DNA of 64,000 nt, taken from Acidocella sp. (GTDB taxonomy: Bacteria; Pseudomonadota; Alphaproteobacteria; Acetobacterales; Acetobacteraceae). Each line of letters begins with the position of its first letter. Within the stretch, counting starts at the first letter, position 1. Below, one piece after another: positions 36,835 through 45,928 of the stretch. The stretch is taken from positions 1 to 64,000 of the forward strand of contig NZ_DAIEIF010000051.1 of NCBI RefSeq assembly GCF_027352905.1, written 5' to 3'. The notes beneath the pieces were generated by a model. It was not told the DNA's origin. It made no database searches and worked only from the letters and a program-made list of their open reading frames with translations. Made by a program: the position numbers and the translations under genes.

Positions 36835-38250
36835 TTATTTGCCGGTGAGCAACCGCTCGATCAACTGCTTCACCGTGGGGATGAAACCGTTGGAATAAAA
36901 CGGGTCCGTGGCGAAGCGGTGGGCGTTATGGCCGGCGAACATCAGATTATTATCCATCGCCGCCTCGTCGTCATCCGCCGCGTGGGCAATGGCCTGCAAG
37001 GTCTTCTGGATGCAGAAGCTGCGCGGATCGGCCTTCTTGCCGTTATCGTAGCTGGGCGGGGTCTGAGACCAATTGGAAAAACGGCACTGGCTGAGGCAGC
37101 CCATGCAATTCACTTGATCCGCATGGATTTCCCGCGCCTTGTCCGGCGTGACGAAAATCAGCGTCGAATCCGGAGTGCGCAGCGCCTCGGTGAATCCCTG
37201 GCCCTCCCATTCCTTGGCGCGGGCAAGATCCGGCGCGGTGAGAAAGACGGGACGCTTGCGGGCGCCCACGCCATACTCCACCACATGCTCGCCCACGGCC
37301 TCGGGGCTATAGGCCACCTGGCGCTCACTGCGGGCGCGCAATTCCCTTAAAAAATCATTGTTGACCGCGGAGGAATAAAACCCGGTTGGGGAGAAGCGGT
37401 TGAGCGTCACATCGCCGGGCTTGAGCTTGAGCAGCCGCTCCTTCCAGCTTTGCGGGATCGGACTCTCCTTGGTCAGGAGCGGGCGGGTGCCGAACTGGAA
37501 GGCGATCGGCCCGATTTCCGGGTTTTCGATGTAATCCTTCCACTCATCCAAGGCCCAGACGCCGCCCGCCATGATGATCGGTGTGTCATGCAGGCCAAAT
37601 TCCCGCATGGTTTTGCGCAGCGCCACCAAACGGGGATAGGGGCTTTCCGGTTTCTCCGGGTCCTCAGAATTGGAGAGGCCGTTATGCCCGCCCGCCAGCC
37701 AGGGGTCCTCATAAACCACGCCGCCGAGCAGATGGGCCACCTTGAAATAAGCGCGCTTCCATAAGGCGGAGAAGGCGCGGCCGGACGAGACGATGGGGTA
37801 ATAATAAACATTGAAACGCGCCGCGATTTCCGAGAGCCGGTAGGGCATGCCCGCGCCGCAGGTGATGCCGTTGACGATTCCCTTGGTGCGCTCGAGAATC
37901 CCTGTAATGACGCGTTCCGCCCCGCCCATCTCCCAAAGAATATTGGCATGGATGCGGCCTTTGCCGCCGGAAATCTCCCAGGCCTGGCGGGCCTGCGCCA
38001 CCCCGCCCTCAATGGCGTAGCGGATGAGTTCCTCATGCCGTTCCCGCCGCGTGCGGCCATGATAAATTTGCGGAATCACCCGCCCCTGCGCGTCGTAGCT
38101 ATCCGCGTTCACCGCCGAAAACGTGCCCACCCCGCCGGAGCGCGCCCAATGCCCGGCGCTGCGGCCATTGGAGGCGGAAACGCCTTTGCCGCCCTCGACC
38201 AGGGGAAGAATATCCATGCCACCCATACGGATGGCGTTAATCGCTGCCAT
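36835..38250 (-). CDS. Nitronate-monooxygenase-like FMN oxidoreductase with C-terminal Cys motif
   Basis: 471-aa TIM-barrel flavoprotein of the 2-nitropropane dioxygenase/FabK superfamily. Seen: GVSASNGRSAGHWARSGGVGTFSAV at the start, IVNGITCGAGMP, then DTPIIMAGGVW and FQFGTRPLLT that should hold the FMN phosphate. It is longer than the usual 320-350 aa. The extra C-terminal part includes C382-x2-C385-x3-C389 (NCMGCLSQC) and another Cys in SFCIQKTLQ, which could bind a metal or iron-sulfur cluster. Reaction unknown. The gene is monocistronic and divergent from moeB. Confidence 0.8.
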   Translation of the reverse strand: MAAINAIRMGGMDILPLVEGGKGVSASNGRSAGHWARSGGVGTFSAVNADSYDAQGRVIPQIYHGRTRRERHEELIRYAIEGGVAQARQAWEISGGKGRIHANILWEMGGAERVITGILERTKGIVNGITCGAGMPYRLSEIAARFNVYYYPIVSSGRAFSALWKRAYFKVAHLLGGVVYEDPWLAGGHNGLSNSEDPEKPESPYPRLVALRKTMREFGLHDTPIIMAGGVWALDEWKDYIENPEIGPIAFQFGTRPLLTKESPIPQSWKERLLKLKPGDVTLNRFSPTGFYSSAVNNDFLRELRARSERQVAYSPEAVGEHVVEYGVGARKRPVFLTAPDLARAKEWEGQGFTEALRTPDSTLIFVTPDKAREIHADQVNCMGCLSQCRFSNWSQTPPSYDNGKKADPRSFCIQKTLQAIAHAADDDEAAMDNNLMFAGHNAHRFATDPFYSNGFIPTVKQLIERLLTGK

Positions 38251-38383
38251 TCACCAAAAACCTTACAACCGGGCCGCGCCCCTGCCGGAACACAGCTTGA
38301 TCGCCCCTTTTAACAGATTGACACACGGCGTGAAGGGCTTTCGCGATTTGTCCGGCCCTGCGGAAGCGGAATATAACCGGGGC

Positions 38384-39139
38384 ATGGATTTGAATTTCTC
38401 GGAAGCGGAGATCCAACGTTATTCCCGCAACATTCTGTTGAAGGAGCTGGGGGGGACCGGACAGGCCCGGCTGAAGGCGGCGCGGGTGCTCATTATCGGC
38501 GCGGGCGGGTTAGGCTCGCCGGTGGCGCTTTATCTGGCGGCGGCTGGGGTAGGCTGCATTGGGCTCGCGGATGGGGATGTCGTGGAGCTTTCGAATCTAC
38601 AGCGCCAGATTCTCCATGCCACGGATAAGGTGGGTCAGCTTAAGGTTGATTCCGCCGCCGCCGCCCTCCAGCGCCTCAACCCGCTGGTGAGTTTCCGCCG
38701 CCATGCCGGGCGGGTAACGGCGGAGAACGCGGCGAGTCTTATAGCGGAATACGATCTGGTCTGCGACGGCACGGATCATTTTCCATCACGGTTTCTGATC
38801 GCCGATGCCTGCGCCGCCGCCCGCAGAACCCTGGTTTCCGCCGCCGTGCTGCGCTTCGAAGGACAAATCTCCACCTTCAAGCCGCATGAGGGCGGCCCCT
38901 GTTACCGCTGCCTTTACCCGGAACCGCCGCCGGAAGGGCTGGTGCCGCCTTGTTCCGAGGCGGGGGTGCTGGGCGCGGTGACCGGGGTGATGGGGGCGCT
39001 GCAAGCCACCGAGGCGGTTAAGGAACTCACCGGGATCGGCGCGTCCCTCTCGGGCTATTTGCTGGTATGGGACGCTCTGGCGGCGGAGTTTCGCAAGATC
39101 CGGCTGAGAAAGGATCCGGCATGCCCCGTTTGCGGCTGA
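38384..39139 (+). CDS. moeB: ThiF/MoeB/HesA-family adenylyltransferase
   Basis: E1-like enzyme that adenylates the C-terminal glycine of MoaD- or ThiS-type sulfur carriers. 251 aa with RYSRNILLKELGGTGQ, the P-loop-like VLIIGAGGLGSP, ADGDVVELSNLQRQILH, the arginine finger region, and zinc cysteines CYRC in the middle plus a C-terminal CPVCG. MoeB (molybdopterin) is favoured by length and the absence of a rhodanese domain, but ThiF cannot be excluded; no moa or thi genes are adjacent. ATG 38384 fits the family start; the next gene overlaps by 19 nt. Confidence 0.9.
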   Translation: MDLNFSEAEIQRYSRNILLKELGGTGQARLKAARVLIIGAGGLGSPVALYLAAAGVGCIGLADGDVVELSNLQRQILHATDKVGQLKVDSAAAALQRLNPLVSFRRHAGRVTAENAASLIAEYDLVCDGTDHFPSRFLIADACAAARRTLVSAAVLRFEGQISTFKPHEGGPCYRCLYPEPPPEGLVPPCSEAGVLGAVTGVMGALQATEAVKELTGIGASLSGYLLVWDALAAEFRKIRLRKDPACPVCG

Positions 39140-39645
39140 TTGCTATTCCGCTGCTGGCGCTCTGGCTCGCCGCCGCCGCACCGGACCCCGGCAACGGCCC
39201 CGGCCCCGCCCTTGGCAGCGTCACCAAGCTGCCGGTGCCGCGCTTCGTCTCGCTGCGCTCCGACGAGGTGAATTTCCGCGCTGGGCCCGGGTTCCAATAT
39301 CCAGTCAACTGGATTTACCAGCGGGAGGGGCTGCCGGTGGAGATTATTGGCGAGTTCGATGTCTGGCGGCAGGTGCTGGCACCCGATGGCGGCACCGGTT
39401 GGGTGCATGAGGCAACCATCCGCGCCCTGCGGGGTTTTTACGTGACGGTGGAAAAGGCGGCGTTGCGCAGCGCTCCCGGGCCGGGCGCGCCAATCGTGGC
39501 GTATCTTCAAGAGGGTGTCACGGGCCGGTTGCTGCGCTGCCCCGCGGATGGCGATTATTGCAAGGTCTCCACCAAATACGAAACCGGCTATCTGGCGCGG
39601 AGCGATTTCTGGGGCACCTTTCCGGGCGAGGCGGTCAAACCCTGA
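39121..39645 (+). CDS. Exported bacterial SH3-domain protein
   Basis: 174-aa protein with an N-terminal signal peptide (LIAIPLLALWLAAAAP) and two SH3-like repeats: LRSDEVNFRAGPGFQYPVNW at about residues 42-61, and VEKAALRSAPGPGAPIVAYL at about 110-130, each followed by GWVHE- or GYLARS-type ends. Such domains bind peptidoglycan or cell-wall partners in the periplasm. ATG 39121 lies inside the moeB end (19-nt overlap), so the two are co-translated, though no functional link is evident. Confidence 0.86.
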   Translation: MPRLRLIAIPLLALWLAAAAPDPGNGPGPALGSVTKLPVPRFVSLRSDEVNFRAGPGFQYPVNWIYQREGLPVEIIGEFDVWRQVLAPDGGTGWVHEATIRALRGFYVTVEKAALRSAPGPGAPIVAYLQEGVTGRLLRCPADGDYCKVSTKYETGYLARSDFWGTFPGEAVKP

Positions 39646-39653
39646 GGAGAAAG

Positions 39654-39673
39654 GGGGCGCCTCCGCGCGCCCC
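39654..39673. terminator. Hairpin between the SH3 gene and the liv operon
   Basis: GGGGCGC (39654-39660) and GCGCCCC (39667-39673) form a 7-bp GC stem with a 6-base loop in the 39-base gap between two convergent genes. Read on the minus strand the stem is followed by CTTTCTCC, a weak T-rich tail, so it could terminate the liv operon. Confidence 0.5.
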
Positions 39674-39684
39674 TCTCTCATTCA

Positions 39685-40791
39685 TCACGGCTTCAACGCA
39701 TAGACGGCGTAATTGCCATCATGCCAGCGGTAGATGGCATAAGCGGCGTTGATCACGTCGCCTTTGGAATCGAAGCTGACCGGTCCGAGCACCGAGGGCC
39801 AGGGGCCGCCGGACTTCATCTCGGCTGCCACTTTGGTCGGGTCGGTGGTGCCTGCCTTGTTGGCCGCCTCGGCCCATATCTGCACGGTCGCGTAGGAGTA
39901 CAGCACATAGCCGGTCGGGTCCTCGTTCAGGGCCTTCAACTCGGCCACCGCCTTGGCCGCGGCTGGGTCCTGCTCCGCCGGAGGCGAGAAGGTCATCAGC
40001 GTGCCCTCGGCGGCTGAGCCGGCGATCTGCCACAGGGCGGAGGTGACGGCCGCATCCTCCGAAAAATATTGCGGGTGAAAGCCCTGCTGCGCGCCCTCGC
40101 GCATGATCAGCCCCATATCCGAATAATAGCCGCCGAGATAGACCAGGGTGATGCCCTGCGATTTGAGCCGGGAAATCAGCGCGGAATAATCCTTATCACC
40201 GGCGGTATAGGAGCCGTTATAGGCGACCTTGATCCCCAGCTTGCCCAGATTCGCGCGAACCTGATCGGCGATGCCTTTGCCATAGGTGGAGTTGTCATCC
40301 AGCACCGCGACTTTGGCCTGGGGAAAATGCTTGGCGATATATTCCGCCGCCACCTTGCCCTGCTGATCGTCGCGGCCACAGGAGCGGAACGTAAAAGGGC
40401 CGCCATTATCCGTATAGGCGGGGTTGGTCGAAGCGGGCGAAATCTGGATGATTCCGGCATCGGTATAGACTTTGCTGGCCGGAATGGAGGAGGCGGAGCA
40501 GAAATGCCCATCCACCATCACCACCCCATCGGAGACCAGCGTATTGGCGGCGGATACCGCCTGCTTGGGGTCACAGGCATCGTCCACCACGTAAGGAACG
40601 AGTTTTTTTCCTACCACACCGCCCGCCTTGTTGATATCGCTGACGGCGAGATCGAATCCGGTTTTCATCTGCACGCCAAAGGCGGCGTTGGAGCCGGTGA
40701 GCGGCCCCGCCATGCCGATTTTGACCTGGGCCTGGGCCAAGCCGGTGCCGAGCGCGAGCAGGGCGGCTGTACTGAATAAAATATGACGCAC
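39685..40791 (-). CDS. Branched-chain amino-acid-type ABC transporter, periplasmic binding protein
   Basis: 368-aa type I periplasmic binding protein of the Liv family. Signal peptide HILFSTAALLALGTGLAQA, then VKIGMAGPLTGSNAAFGVQMKTG, the usual family start, GGVVGKKLVPYVVDDACDPKQAV, and the TTDPTKVAAEMKSGGPWPSVLGP-type end. The start is GTG 40789-40791, preceded by AGGAG; the longer frame to 40860 has no signal peptide at its start. It is the last gene after livF. Ligand is probably leucine-type amino acids, but related proteins take up amides, urea or aromatic acids. Confidence 0.9.
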   Translation of the reverse strand: MRHILFSTAALLALGTGLAQAQVKIGMAGPLTGSNAAFGVQMKTGFDLAVSDINKAGGVVGKKLVPYVVDDACDPKQAVSAANTLVSDGVVMVDGHFCSASSIPASKVYTDAGIIQISPASTNPAYTDNGGPFTFRSCGRDDQQGKVAAEYIAKHFPQAKVAVLDDNSTYGKGIADQVRANLGKLGIKVAYNGSYTAGDKDYSALISRLKSQGITLVYLGGYYSDMGLIMREGAQQGFHPQYFSEDAAVTSALWQIAGSAAEGTLMTFSPPAEQDPAAAKAVAELKALNEDPTGYVLYSYATVQIWAEAANKAGTTDPTKVAAEMKSGGPWPSVLGPVSFDSKGDVINAAYAIYRWHDGNYAVYALKP

Positions 40792-40856
40792 GTGATGCTC
40801 CTGTTGCTGCTTCTGGTGGATGACAAAAAAATTATGCACCCGAAATTTGCGGGGTT

Positions 40857-41576
40857 TCAATGGGCACCTTCTAGATAGGCCGCTCTGATTTCGGGCTTGG
40901 CGAGCAATTCGGCGCCAGTTCCCTGCATGGTCAGCTGACCATTGACCAAAACATAGGCGCGTTGGGCCAGGCGCAGCGCCTGGTTGGCGTTCTGTTCGAC
41001 CAGCAACACCGTTAAGCCGGTTTCCCGGTTCAATTCCCGGATCGCCCCGAAAATCTGCTTGATGACCAGCGGCGCCAAGCCAAGGGAAGGCTCGTCGAGG
41101 AGCAGGAGCTTGGGCATGCTCATCAACGCCCGGGCGATGGCGAGCATTTGCTGCTCCCCGCCCGACAGCGTGCCCGCGCGCTGGCCGAAACGCTCCTCCA
41201 GACGGGGGAACAGGGTGAAGATTTTTCTGAGGTTGGCGGCATAATCCCGGTAATCCACCACCTGGGCGCCCATCAACAGATTTTCCTCCACGCTCATGCG
41301 GGGAAAAACGCGCCGCCCCTCCGGCGATTGGGCGATGCCCTTGCGGGCGATCTGATAAGCGGGCAGGCCAGTTATATCCTCGCCATAATACATCACCCGT
41401 CCGCTGCGGGCGCGGGGATCGCCGAAGATCGTCATCATCAGAGTACTCTTGCCCGCGCCATTGGCACCGATGAGCGTGACGATCTGATTTTCTGGAACCT
41501 CGATGCTCACTTCGCGCAGCGCCTGGATCGGGCCGTAGAAACTACTGACCCTGTCGAGCTCCAGCACATTGCTCAT
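40857..41576 (-). CDS. livF: Liv-type ABC transporter ATPase F
   Basis: 239-aa ATPase. Walker A GANGAGKST, signature LSGGEQQMLAIARALM, Walker B LLLLDEPSLGLAPLV, and the LivF-specific GIAQSPEGRRVFPRMSVEENLLMGA. ATG 41574-41576 overlaps livG by 4 nt; the very long frame above it is a shadow of livG. Works with LivG under the LivHM membrane pair. 65 nt separate it from the binding-protein gene. Confidence 0.94.
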   Translation of the reverse strand: MSNVLELDRVSSFYGPIQALREVSIEVPENQIVTLIGANGAGKSTLMMTIFGDPRARSGRVMYYGEDITGLPAYQIARKGIAQSPEGRRVFPRMSVEENLLMGAQVVDYRDYAANLRKIFTLFPRLEERFGQRAGTLSGGEQQMLAIARALMSMPKLLLLDEPSLGLAPLVIKQIFGAIRELNRETGLTVLLVEQNANQALRLAQRAYVLVNGQLTMQGTGAELLAKPEIRAAYLEGAH

Positions 41577-42400
41577 GCCGCGTGTTCCGCCACCGGCGCA
41601 TCGGGGTCGTCTTCCTCGCCCTCGCCAAGATAAGCGCCGATGACCACCGGATCGGCGCGGATCTCGGCGGGGGTGCCATCCGCGATCTTCTTGCCATGAT
41701 CGAGCACGATGATGTGATCGGAAAGGTTCATGACGACACCCATATCGTGCTCGATCAGCAGGAGTGAGCAGCCGCCCTCGCGGATTTTCCGCAACAATGC
41801 ATTGAGGCCGGCTGACTCGCGCGGGTTGAGTCCGGCGGCGGGTTCGTCCAGGCAGAGCAGCGCCGGTTCGGTGCACATGGCGCGGGCGATTTCCAGGCGC
41901 CGTTGCGCGCCGTAAGGCAGCGCCCCGGCGGGGTCGTCGGCGCGCTCGACCAGCCCTGTTTGTTCCAGCCAATGCCGGGCAAGCTCGATGCCCCGGCGCT
42001 CCGCCGCGCGATAGCCGCCAATGCCAAGAACCCCCAGCACGCCAAAGCCGGTGGCCGCCTGCAACCGGTTGTGCTGCGCCACCATCAGGTTTTCCAGCGC
42101 CGTCATGCCGCCGAACAGCCGGATGTTTTGGAAGGTGCGCGCCACGCGGCCCTTGCGGGCGATGGCATGGCCCGGCAGTTTCTCCAGTTGCACGGCCTTG
42201 CCCGGCTCCGGCGAGACCGCGATGCTGCCCGCGCTTGGCTTGTAAAACCCGGTGATGCAATTGAACAGCGTGGTTTTTCCAGCGCCGTTGGGGCCGATGA
42301 TGGCGGTGATATGGCCACGCGCGGCGGTGAAGGAGACGTTATTGACGGCGGTGAGACCGCCGAAGCGCATGGTGAGATTGGTAACCGTGAGAACATTCAT
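41573..42400 (-). CDS. livG: Liv-type ABC transporter ATPase G
   Basis: 275-aa ATPase. LTMRFGGLTAVNNVSF, Walker A GPNGAGKTT, FNCITGFYKPSAG, and FQNIRLFGGMTALENLMVAQHN are LivG hallmarks; signature ALPYGAQRRLEIARAM and Walker B LLCLDEPAAGLNP follow. ATG 42398-42400 lies 5 nt after the livM stop. A C-terminal acidic tail (GEGEEDDPDAPVAEHAA) is a little longer than usual. Confidence 0.94.
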   Translation of the reverse strand: MNVLTVTNLTMRFGGLTAVNNVSFTAARGHITAIIGPNGAGKTTLFNCITGFYKPSAGSIAVSPEPGKAVQLEKLPGHAIARKGRVARTFQNIRLFGGMTALENLMVAQHNRLQAATGFGVLGVLGIGGYRAAERRGIELARHWLEQTGLVERADDPAGALPYGAQRRLEIARAMCTEPALLCLDEPAAGLNPRESAGLNALLRKIREGGCSLLLIEHDMGVVMNLSDHIIVLDHGKKIADGTPAEIRADPVVIGAYLGEGEEDDPDAPVAEHAA

Positions 42401-42405
42401 GCGCC

Positions 42406-43686
42406 TTAACCCCGCCCCTGGGAAACGAGATCCGCACCGATGACCCCGCCCCTCTTGCCAAGCGTGACGGTGGGGCGGCGGGTGGAGATGAAACCGCGGG
42501 GCCGCACGATCATGATGATCACGAGCGCCAGCCCGAAGATGAGCATGCGATAGATCTGCAAGGATTGTAGCATTTGCGGCACGCCGATCATCACGCATGC
42601 GGCGAGGACCACGCCGAGCTGGCTGCCCGCGCCCCCCAGCACGACGATGGCAAGCACGGTCGCCGATTCCATGAAGGTGAAGGAATCCGGACTGATGAAG
42701 CTCTGCCGCGCCGCGAAGAAGCAGCCGGCGAATCCGCCGAAGAACGCGCCGATGGCAAAGGCGGTGAGCTTGGTGTTGCGGACATTGATGCCCAGCGAGC
42801 GGCAGGCGATCTCATCCTCGCGCAGCGCCTCCCAGGCGCGGCCGAGAGGCTGCTTGCGCAACCTTAGGGTCACCCAATTGGTCAGCAGCGCCAGAGCCAG
42901 GATGATGTAATAAAGATAGGCGGTGCGCTGCCAGGGCGCGGGCGTGATGTGAAAAAACCCGGCAAACGTGCCTGGTCCGCCCGCCATGGAGAAGCGCAGC
43001 CCGAACAGGCTGGGTTGCGGCATGCCGAGCAGCCCGTTGGGGCCGCCGGTGAGCGACACCCAGTTGGTGATGACCAGCCGGATGATCTCTCCAAATGCCA
43101 GGGTGACGATGGCGAGATAATCCCCACGCAGCCGCAACACCGGAAACCCCAGGCACACACCCCAGAAGGCCGCCAATATCCCGGCGATGGGCAGGCACTC
43201 CCAGAAACCCAGCCCGAAATTCAAGGAAATAAGCGCGAAACTATAGGCGCCCACCGCGTAGAACGCGACATAGCCAAGATCCAGCAGCCCGGCGAGTCCC
43301 ACCACGATGTTGAGCCCCCAGCCCAGCATCACATAGGTCATGATGAGCACGCCCAGGTCGATATAGGCATTTGGCAGGCCGGGGAGCAGCGGCATGAGAA
43401 CAGCGAAAACCAGCAGCACCGGCGCGATGAACCGCCCGGCTCCCTGGAGCTTGATGGTAAATCGGGGGGCGAGCGGCGCCGGATGCCAGCGCGCCCAGGC
43501 GAGGAGGCCGAGCCGGGCGAGAAAGACCGCGCCCACCGCCAGCGCCAGAGCTTGCGGCCGTGTGCCCAGGGTGAGATTGCCCGCTTGGTTATTGCTGAGG
43601 GGCAAGCCTATGAACGGGCCGAAAATGAGGAAGGCGAAAAACGCGACGGCGGCCGCGTCCTTCAAATCGCGGGCGAGCGGCCTCAT
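42406..43686 (-). CDS. livM: Liv-type ABC transporter permease M
   Basis: 426-aa membrane protein with about ten hydrophobic segments; the permease core has LGWGLNIVVGLAGLLDLGYVAFYAVGAYSFAL and the EAA-type loop RAWEALREDEIACRSLGINVRNTKLTAFAIGA, both LivM signatures. An N-terminal extension of roughly 100 residues with two helices precedes the core, as in many alphaproteobacterial LivM. The ATG overlaps the livH stop by 4 nt. Confidence 0.94.
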   Translation of the reverse strand: MRPLARDLKDAAAVAFFAFLIFGPFIGLPLSNNQAGNLTLGTRPQALALAVGAVFLARLGLLAWARWHPAPLAPRFTIKLQGAGRFIAPVLLVFAVLMPLLPGLPNAYIDLGVLIMTYVMLGWGLNIVVGLAGLLDLGYVAFYAVGAYSFALISLNFGLGFWECLPIAGILAAFWGVCLGFPVLRLRGDYLAIVTLAFGEIIRLVITNWVSLTGGPNGLLGMPQPSLFGLRFSMAGGPGTFAGFFHITPAPWQRTAYLYYIILALALLTNWVTLRLRKQPLGRAWEALREDEIACRSLGINVRNTKLTAFAIGAFFGGFAGCFFAARQSFISPDSFTFMESATVLAIVVLGGAGSQLGVVLAACVMIGVPQMLQSLQIYRMLIFGLALVIIMIVRPRGFISTRRPTVTLGKRGGVIGADLVSQGRG

Positions 43687-44591
43687 ACTTTTTCCACCTC
43701 GTGCCGGCCGAGCAGCCCGCTGGGCATAAACATCAACACGATGGCGAGGATGGAATAAACCGCCGCGTCCTTATACGCGACGGTCGCATAGCCGGACCAG
43801 AACGCCTCGATGAGGCCGATCAGCAGCCCGCCCAGCACCGCGCCCGGCAACGAGCCGATTCCGCCCAGAACCGCGGCGGTGAACGCCTTTATGCCGGCGT
43901 TGAAGCCGATATAAAAATCGATCACCCCGTAATATAGCAGGAACATCACCCCGGCGAAGGCCGCGAGCGCGGAGCCGATGATGAAGGTGAGGCTAATCGT
44001 GCGGTCGGTGTCGATGCCAAGCAACGCCGCCATTTTAGCGTCCTGCTCCACCGCGCGCATGGCCCGGCCCAACGGGGTTTTCGTGACAAGATAGGTGAAG
44101 CCAGCCAGCACGGCGATGGTGACAATGACGATGGCGAGCTGCATCCAAGAGAGCTGAACGACGAATCCTCCCTGATTCATCAAAGTGACGCCTCCTGGAA
44201 TCAGGCTGGGAATGGCGCGCTCGAGCGCTCCCTGACTGACCTGGACATAATTTTCCAGAACGATCGACATCCCGATGGCTGAGATCAGCGGCGCCAGGCG
44301 GAACGAGCCGCGCAGGGGGCGGTAGGCCACCCGCTCGATGGAAAAGCCGTAAACCCCACAGATGATGGCCGAGGCGATGAAGGCCACCAGCAGACCAAGC
44401 GGAACGGAAGTGAGCCCCGTGAGGGCGGTGAGGACAATGATGCCGACAAACGCGCCGATCATGAACACATCGCCATGGGCGAAATTGATCATGCCGATAA
44501 TTCCATAGACCATGGTGTAACCGATGGCGATCAACCCATAGATCATGCCCAGGGTGAGGCCATTGATAAGCTGCTGCAGCGCGTAGGCCAT
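43683..44591 (-). CDS. livH: Liv-type ABC transporter permease H
   Basis: 302-aa membrane permease: QQLINGLTLGMIYGLIAIGYTMVYGIIGMINFAHGDVFM is the standard LivH start, and GRAMRAVEQDAKMAALLGIDTDRTISLTFIIGSALA the EAA-like loop, then GAVLGGIGSLPGAVLGGLLIGLIE. First gene of the five-gene importer operon. An inverted repeat (44621-44636) lies 29 nt upstream of its ATG and could be an operator. Confidence 0.95.
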   Translation of the reverse strand: MAYALQQLINGLTLGMIYGLIAIGYTMVYGIIGMINFAHGDVFMIGAFVGIIVLTALTGLTSVPLGLLVAFIASAIICGVYGFSIERVAYRPLRGSFRLAPLISAIGMSIVLENYVQVSQGALERAIPSLIPGGVTLMNQGGFVVQLSWMQLAIVIVTIAVLAGFTYLVTKTPLGRAMRAVEQDAKMAALLGIDTDRTISLTFIIGSALAAFAGVMFLLYYGVIDFYIGFNAGIKAFTAAVLGGIGSLPGAVLGGLLIGLIEAFWSGYATVAYKDAAVYSILAIVLMFMPSGLLGRHEVEKV

Positions 44592-44620
44592 GCGATCCTT
44601 TGCGGAGGGACTATGCGCTT

Positions 44621-44636
44621 ATTGGATATGACCAAT
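44621..44636. promoter_or_regulatory. Inverted repeat upstream of livH
   Basis: ATTGG-ATATGA-CCAAT: 5-bp perfect arms with a 6-base centre, 29 bases before the livH start on the minus strand. A TTGACT on the minus strand lies just upstream and could be a -35 element. Short arms make chance occurrence possible. Confidence 0.3.
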
Positions 44637-44775
44637 GCGTTTCAGTCAATGCCCCATTTACCCTGTCAGCCGCTTAGCCTGGCAGGCCCAGGAAAAGCCC
44701 GAACTTCTGGCGTTGACCGGCCTCTGATCTCCCGAGATCAATGCCTGGGCAGCGCGGACAGTCTGACGATTGGCA

Positions 44776-45492
44776 TTAAATTGATTTTTGATTGACCCGC
44801 AGCGACAATTCCTCAGCGGATTCCTTGCGTTCGCTGTAACGGTCCACCAGATATGCTGCGCTATCGCGGGTCAGCAAAGTGAATTTCACCAACTCCTCCA
44901 TGACATCGACGATACGGTCGTAAAACGCGGAGGGTTTCATCCGGTCGTTTCCGTCGAATTCGGTGAAGGCCTTCGCGACCGATGACTGGTTGGGGATGGT
45001 GATGAGGCGCATCCAGCGCCCGAGAATGCGGAGCTGATTGACCGCGTTGAAGCTTTGCGAGCCGCCACAGACCTGCATGACAGCCAGGGTTTTACCTTGA
45101 GTCGGGCGGACGGCGCCGAGGGACAAGGGAATCCAGTCGATTTGCGCCTTCATCACGGCGCTCATAGCGCCGTGCCGCTCCGGCGAGCACCACACCATAC
45201 CCTCGCTCCAGGTCACCAGATCGCGTAATTCGCGCACTTTCGGGTGGTCCGCCTCGGCATCGTCCGGCAAGGGCAAGCCCGACGGTTGGAAGGTGCGGGT
45301 CTCGGCGCCGAAACGCGTGAGAATACGCGCCGATTCCTCCGTGACCAGCCGGCTGAAAGACCGCTCGCGCACCGAGCCGTAAAGCAGGAGAATCCGGGGA
45401 GGATGCCGGCTGGCCCGCGGAGGAAACAAGCGCTCTGCGTCAATGGGGGCGAATGAGGCTTCATTCAAATTAAGAACCGTAGAGTCAGCCAC
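44776..45492 (-). CDS. arsH: ArsH-type NADPH-dependent FMN reductase
   Basis: 238-aa flavodoxin-fold protein. [20 protein letters not shown] binds FMN phosphate; [24 protein letters not shown] and [22 protein letters not shown] are ArsH hallmarks. ArsH oxidises trivalent organoarsenicals or relieves oxidative stress. The start is a GTG at 45490-45492, overlapping arsC by 8 nt, because the family begins close to [10 protein letters not shown]; the longer frame to 45531 only adds residues translated from arsC DNA. Last gene of the ars operon. Confidence 0.9.
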   Translation of the reverse strand: MADSTVLNLNEASFAPIDAERLFPPRASRHPPRILLLYGSVRERSFSRLVTEESARILTRFGAETRTFQPSGLPLPDDAEADHPKVRELRDLVTWSEGMVWCSPERHGAMSAVMKAQIDWIPLSLGAVRPTQGKTLAVMQVCGGSQSFNAVNQLRILGRWMRLITIPNQSSVAKAFTEFDGNDRMKPSAFYDRIVDVMEELVKFTLLTRDSAAYLVDRYSERKESAEELSLRVNQKSI

Positions 45493-45910
45493 GGATGCCA
45501 GCCCGGCTGGCATCCACCACGGCCTCGCCATCCTCCTTGGCGAGGGCGCCGCGTTGAGGATGGGGTAAAATTTCCAGCACCATCTCCGATGGGCGGCAAA
45601 GCTTCACCCCAAGCGGCGTGACCACGATAGGGCGGTTGATGAGAATGGGATGCGCCAGCATGGCGTCGATCAGCTGATCGTCGGTCAGGCTCGGGTCGTC
45701 CAGCCCCAGCTCATCATATGGCGTGCCCTTTCGGCGCAGAATGTCCCGGACCGGGACCCCCATCCTCCGGATGAGATCCGTGAGTTCCGCCCGGCTTGGC
45801 GGTGTTTTCAAATATTCGATGACCACCGGCTCCTCGCCGCTGTTGCGGATGAGGCCGAGCACGTTCCGCGAGGTGCCGCAGGCCGGATTGTGATAAATGG
45901 TAATCGTCAT
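45485..45910 (-). CDS. arsC: Arsenate reductase, glutaredoxin-coupled type
   Basis: 141-aa ArsC of the E. coli plasmid R773 type. Catalytic C11 in [11 protein letters not shown], and the [23 protein letters not shown] block with the three arginine/anion positions. Reduces arsenate to arsenite with glutathione and glutaredoxin. The C-terminus extends some 20 residues past the usual end. It lies 18 nt after arsR. The product arsenite needs an exporter, which is not encoded here. Confidence 0.94.
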   Translation of the reverse strand: MTITIYHNPACGTSRNVLGLIRNSGEEPVVIEYLKTPPSRAELTDLIRRMGVPVRDILRRKGTPYDELGLDDPSLTDDQLIDAMLAHPILINRPIVVTPLGVKLCRPSEMVLEILPHPQRGALAKEDGEAVVDASRAGIRG

Positions 45911-45928
45911 AGCTTGGCCTCCAGCCTC

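Noticed and set aside
42949-43758. 269-codon plus-strand frame opposite livM
   Set aside because: Shadow of livM; Glu/Gln/His-rich with no motif.
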